In this document: positions 59,216 to 64,000 of the stretch, in pieces
Layout: each line of letters opens with the position of its first letter
How positions within the stretch are numbered: position 1 is the first letter of the stretch
Assembly (NCBI GenBank): GCA_963853835.1
Contig: OY970825.1
Coordinates: 33,057,670-33,121,669 of the forward strand
Length of the DNA stretch: 64,000 nucleotides
Source of the DNA: Calendula officinalis
Lineage: Eukaryota > Streptophyta > Magnoliopsida > Asterales > Asteraceae
Direction of reading: 5' to 3'
Made by a program: the position numbers and the translations under genes
Notes under the pieces: generated by a model
Told to the model about the DNA's origin: nothing
Databases searched by the model: none
What the model saw: only the letters and a program-made list of their open reading frames with translations

Positions 59216-59648
59216 ACTTCCAGGTTTTTTTCCTCTCATTTTGGACACTTTAATCGGGTCCCATTTACTGTTTAATTTGCGTTCAATATTTAATTTGATT
59301 TTGTTGTACCATGTATGTAACACCTCAAAATCTGAACCATTTTTTTTTTTTTTTACAACAAATGCGGAAGCGTTTCAAAATTACATATATATAACTTGTT
59401 ATTCACAAGTTATAAAAAAAACATAAGATATATAATTTTGCAAAAGTTAACTTTCCGAAATAGTGTTACTTAACATTACGGCTCAACATCAAAATCATTT
59501 CTTTAAGTCCTGGTCAATCATTCCTAATCTTAATCTCCGAAAGACTCATCCATCTACAACCTGTAAAAGATTCAACATAGTGGGGGATTAGCACAAAGCT
59601 AAGTGAATGAAAATATAACCAAAGATATTGTATAAATACAACAATCTC

Positions 59649-59733
59649 GATTCACAATCTTCGCAGATTCACAATCTTCACAGATTCACAATCTTCACAG
59701 ATTCACAATCTTTACAGATTCACAATCTCTATC
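59649..59733. repeat. 17-bp minisatellite (gattcacaatcttcaca), about five copies
   Basis: Five near-identical units in tandem inside the LTR, ending in CTCT. No coding potential. Confidence 0.9.
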
Positions 59734-60046
59734 ACTTAATCACATATAACGAGAAGTACGGCGGTTTTGCGGAACCTTACAACTGTTGTGGGCCTAACAA
59801 CAGCTTACCGATAGCCCTCTACTCATTAGCAATGGTAAAGCTTCCTTAAGACACAACGAATATGCCAAGGTACAATTACCGTTATCTAACAGTAAACGAA
59901 AGCCCAGCCACCCAGTCAAGCTGCCTCTATACTTTTTCATGTGCACATATCAGATTCCATGTGCACATATCATTCAATTAACACATAACCAGTTAATTAT
60001 CATTATACTACTAATACTGGTCCAGAAATAAGGGAGCAGTACGAAC

Positions 60047-60215
60047 GGATCAACACTAACTAAATCAGCACTAACTGATCAGCACTAACTGATCAACACT
60101 AACTCATCAACACTAACTGATCAACACTAACTGATCAGCACTAACGGGGTCAGCACTAACTGATCAGCATTAACTGGGTCAGAACTAACTGATCAGCACT
60201 AACTGATCAACACTA
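60047..60215. repeat. 14-bp minisatellite (gatcagcactaact), about twelve copies
   Basis: Units alternate GATCAACACTAACT and GATCAGCACTAACT with occasional 3-base expansions (GGG). Each unit contains a GATC palindrome. One base separates it from ATCAGTACTAACT, found in the copia LTR at about 16309. Confidence 0.85.
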
Positions 60216-61488
60216 AACACTTTCAATTGCAACCAAAACCATTGCAATTTAAACAATACAAAGGTTATAAATCCACTCACCTTGGCACTATCGATGACCA
60301 CTCAGTTGTCTTATATCACCGAGTCTTCGCCTTTTCTTTTCCTGCTAACCGAAACAATACTCGAGTTAGTACCATTTCAAGTCAAAATATGCATAACTTT
60401 AAACTCAATTTAAACCAATATACATGACACAAATTCTGCACAAACAAGTACTTTGACTCCACCAAAGTCAAATTCAACATCAAACTTGTAAATGTATATC
60501 TAAGGTACTAATTTGGCCCAAACGGGTCAAAACTCATTTCTTTCTTAACAACCCTTTAATTGTACATCAATATATACATAATTTCACAACAAGTTTAACA
60601 AACTTAACTAACCAATGCAACAATTTATTTGGTCCAGATTTGACTCAACCCAAAAGTCAAATTACACAAATCATAATTTATCAACTTTCGTCCAATACTA
60701 ACAATTAATCAATTCAAATGTTATACTAGTTACTAACACAATATAACACTAATTACAACATATAACAATCACTAATATCACAGATTTATCAAATTTCTAA
60801 ATTAGGGTTCTTGACCCAAAAATACCAACTATGAATTAAGCTCAATTTGAATGTTTCAATCAATTATCTAGCAAGCATAACACTTCATAATCATATCCTA
60901 ACCTAAAGGAATCATTAATTTCGGTTCTTGATCAAAACCCACCAAGAACACTAAACCCTAATTCTTCAAATAAACAAGAACACTCAAGAACTATTAACCA
61001 TATTCAAAGGAGAAGATCACTTACTAAATGGAAGCTTCAATTTTGAAAATCACCAAGAACATAAGCTAGAAGATTAAATTCTCAAATCTTGTGTGTGTTT
61101 TGATGTTGTGTGCGTGAGGCATAGACGAAAGTGAGATTATGAGATTGAGATTGAGACAAACTTTCCAAAACCCACATCACATAACACGTGCCCAACAAAA
61201 AATGGTCATATCTTTTTAATAAAGCAGTATTATTCTAAAATACGATGTTTAATTTGGAACCCTAAATGAACTCTGATAATAAAACTAAAAATATCACTAG
61301 AAACCCGGTTCAAAAGTGGACCCAGATATATAAAAATCATACTAATATATATCTATCTCAGTTTTGCTAATTTTTAACCCCGTGGTTATAAATTCTAATA
61401 AATCAAATAAAATTCTATAAAATTATAAATAATAAAATAAACTTACCGACAACTTTAAAAATGCTAGGCCGGGTCTCGGGGTGTTACA

Positions 61489-61505
61489 AATCTACCCCCC
61501 TTAAA
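61489..61505 (-). other. Polypurine tract of the minus-strand gypsy element
   Basis: The minus strand reads TTTTTAAGGGGGGTAGATT immediately before the LTR start, preceded by GAGGACGGAATC. This matches the arrangement at 3247-3278. Confidence 0.75.
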
Positions 61506-64000
61506 AAGATTCCGTCCTCAGAATCTGATCATACTCAAACTAATCAATTAACAGTTTTTTTCTTAGTCTTAATTCATCACATCAAACTATTATCCTCACA
61601 ATGTTCTCATACCCACTTGAGAACTCTAAATATTTCAACTACGTCAATCAGTATTCGACAATTTCTTTTAATCAGTGCACAATTATGAACTCATCCAATA
61701 AGTTGTGCAACATTTGTCATCTTTCTTTCTTTAAATCACAAATAAAGTCAAATTTAAAAACTCTCAAATATCGGTACCCAATATGATATTGATTAATCTT
61801 TAATCCTCTAAATTATCAAATCAATTTATTTTTGTTAAAATTTTATTTCATCCCTACCTTCGAATTTGTTCTAATTCACATAAAATAGTTACTTTCTCTT
61901 GATTTCTTGTATCTCGAAGCATAGGCAATAATGTTTTCTTTATTCATGTAATAAAACCCCATATGGTTCCTCCATTCTCTTAACATCATCGCAATCATTT
62001 ATGAAATAAATCTTGACATAATTCTAGTCAATCCAAACTCAAAACTATCTCAACTTGTTCCAAACTAAGTACTGTCTATAATTTCTTTACAAATCCAACC
62101 ATAGGCATTAACAAATTTTCTTCACTTTTAAAATCCATAATCCTCTAATACATTCTAATCATCTCCTTTATAATAGTATACATACTTTTGTGGTCTGCGT
62201 AAACGATGCATCTCATATTAATCAATAAGGTCTCCATAGTTTTAAGGCATAACAACAATTATAAATCCCAAGTTATAGTTAAGATAATCCTTCACATGTC
62301 TTTTAATAATCTAAAAACATAGACAATCTCAAAATTTCCTTACTTACGGTCACAACAATCATTTCAAATTCTATAACTTTTACATCCCGTTCATTATTCC
62401 ATCGAAATTTCATACACTATTACGATCTAACCTTGTCTCGATACTCAAAATTTTGAATCACCGTTATCAAACTTACGATCAGAATCCACTAAATTTCAAA
62501 TTATATCTTTCTTAATCAAAATTTGCATCAAATACCACATGAAACAGCGTCCAATCTCATCTTGTCTAACACTTCTATCAAGTAGTTTTCATAATTAAAT
62601 CCAATTTTATAGCATGTTGAGGATTTCACCAATCTATAATCCACAAAACAACCCGAAATAATCGCCAATCTAGATTCATTAAGTCAATTTTCCTACTTCA
62701 CATTCAGCTTAGGTAACAAATCATCTAATTTCATAACTTCATACTCCATATGATTTCAAGGATAACCGAGTAGCTATAGTTATATATCCTTCATTTCTAA
62801 CATCCATTACAAAAGCAAACACCAAATCACACATATTGGTCGAATACAATTGGTCGTCACTCTACAAGTCACTACATGCGACACAACATGTTATGGTAAA
62901 AATTTCCTCTTTCTTATACCAAGTTCTAGTCTAACTTAGACTATTCAGCCAACGTCTATAATTACATCAATTATAATTATAAGCTTTATATTTCAGGGGT
63001 TTACAATAATTACTATTATATTCAAGTTAATCTATAGTCACATATATTGTGACGGAAGCCGACATACAACCTATCATCTTCACTCAATTTTAACTTATCA
63101 CAATTTACACAAAACATAAAATGAGCTATTTGCTCCAAAATTGAATAACACGAACACTTAATGAGCAACTCACACCCCGCAAGTCACTATGTGTGACCCG
63201 ACAGGCCACGGTAATGATTACATATTCCTTTACTCTAAACACTAGTCCCACCCGGACCACACAATATATATTTATGATTACATCAATCTCCACTATAAGC
63301 GTCTCATTAAGGAATCCTTACAATAATTATTATGAAAATCAAATTCAACTTCAATCACAGATATTGTGACCGAAATCATGATACCATCAAGCATCTTCAC
63401 TTCTCCATGAAGTAAAGGAACAACAAAGCAATTAATTTCAACATATCACATATTTTCACATAACATACATAAACAATTTGCTCTAATATTACGTGACATA
63501 AGCAAAGTATTAAATTTATCGAAAACATACCCGTAATATCATCAACAGTGACGGTAGCATCATCCGCCGTCATCCTGTAAGCTCCATTCCCAAGTGAAAT
63601 AGCATTTTTTTTTCTTTTAGCTCGAAAATGACGATCTCCCGACCGCCCCATTCATTGACCTAGTCTTTTTGTTTTTCCAAAGGACAATCACTCAATCTAT
63701 TCCCACTTCAGACAATTCCAACATACACCAGTAAGATACCCACAATCTTTTACTTTATGGCTGACCAGTCCACATCATACACATCGTATAATTTGGAAAG
63801 TACAAAAGTCTGAATGAGAAGATCTACAATTATTGCACCCTCGCAAATTCTGATTAATACCACCAACTGTTGAATTATGGTCTTGATTCCATGTTTTTAG
63901 TTTCTCATCAACCTTCTATTTTGTTGTGTACCGTATGATCTAACTCTGATTTTATTTTATTTTTTTTCATAAGTATTTCATCCTTATAACTCTTTTCTTG
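61506..64000 (-). mobile_element. Interior of the minus-strand gypsy element, pol missing
   Basis: Read on the minus strand, a gag zinc knuckle remnant (63783-63742; spacing C-X2-C-X4-H-X4-C with a TGA inside the first loop) is followed by protease-leader-like sequence (about 63590-63529; YRMTADDATVTVDDITGMFS). Then 2 kb of non-coding sequence leads to the polypurine tract. The aspartic protease active site, RT, RNase H and integrase are absent, so this is a deletion derivative. The element's 5' half lies outside the window. Confidence 0.65.
62865..63494 (-). repeat. Two diverged ~315-bp direct repeats in the gypsy interior
   Basis: CAAGTCACTACATGCGAC at 62865 and CAAGTCACTATGTGTGAC at 63180 begin parallel blocks. 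They share, in order, TTACATCAAT, TTACAATAATTA, ATATTGTGACCGAA/ATATTGTGACGGAA, CATCTTCACT and CATAA...ATTTGCTC. Divergence is substantial, indicating an old duplication. Confidence 0.65.

Larger units (their letters stand above)
59316..61488 (-). repeat. 3' LTR of a minus-strand gypsy element
   Basis: On the minus strand it starts TGTAACACCCCGAGACCCGG (61488) and ends GAGGTGTTACA (59316). It directly follows a polypurine tract (61489-61505). It is a different subfamily from the TGTAACGACCCG LTRs and lacks their palindromes. It contains two minisatellites. The flank to the left is the NF-YB pseudogene. Confidence 0.85.

Noticed and set aside
63397..63651. 84-codon minus-strand ORF treated as a gene
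   Set aside because: Its N-terminal part is gypsy protease-leader remnant and the rest is non-coding repeat.

Overview
The window is nuclear DNA of a eudicot, most likely an Asteraceae species. It is AT-rich and intron-containing, and its proteins match plant families. It is dominated by nested transposable elements: Ty3/gypsy LTRs of the TGTAACGACCCG type, a large Ty1-copia element with an extra 3' ORF, CACTA, hAT, Mutator-like, Harbinger/Tourist and Stowaway elements, and a probable Helitron. The composition and the copia 3' ORF resemble Asteraceae repeats. That placement rests on recalled family knowledge, not on a search.

Left third (1-16.4 kb): a non-coding, LARD-like gypsy element on the plus strand (interior 1-3278, 3' LTR 3279-5612) lies inside the 3' ORF of a minus-strand copia element (5613-16361). 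In copia order this element has a 5' LTR, PBS, gag, pol and an env-position ORF, and it carries several frameshifts and stops. A Mutator-like foldback (7576-8833, 9-bp TSD) sits between pol and the 3' ORF. The copia 5' LTR lies in intron 1 of a partial second copy of a methyltransferase gene, of which only exon 1 is visible (16487-16531).

16.7-29 kb: a minus-strand gene for a plastoglobule-type SAM methyltransferase (At1g78140/At2g41040 family) can be assembled from eight exons (25304 down to 17924). A decayed Harbinger transposon lies in its first intron and MITEs lie in or near its introns. The assembled frame is open but has no transit peptide.

29.3-37.9 kb is a stack of insertions with readable target duplications: a solo LTR (TSD ttata) containing another solo LTR (TSD cgtac) and a CACTA element (TSD ccg), then hAT and Stowaway MITEs, one nested in another.

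37.9-43.6 kb holds a 13-coding-exon SAC3/GANP gene of the SAC3A type (mRNA export/processing) on the plus strand, with a frameshift in coding exon 4. 43.6-50.3 kb is repeat-rich and gene-free; it includes an unusual element built of CACATGTG palindromes and CGG blocks. 50351-52591 is an intact, intronless ABCG half-transporter on the minus strand, the clearest functional gene here. 55494-57921 looks like a non-autonomous Helitron carrying exon-like pieces. 58.3-59.2 kb is a broken NF-YB transcription-factor gene. The right end is another pol-less gypsy element on the minus strand (LTR 59316-61488, interior running out of the window).

The genes share no operon-like logic. They are independent plant genes separated and partly broken by transposon insertions.
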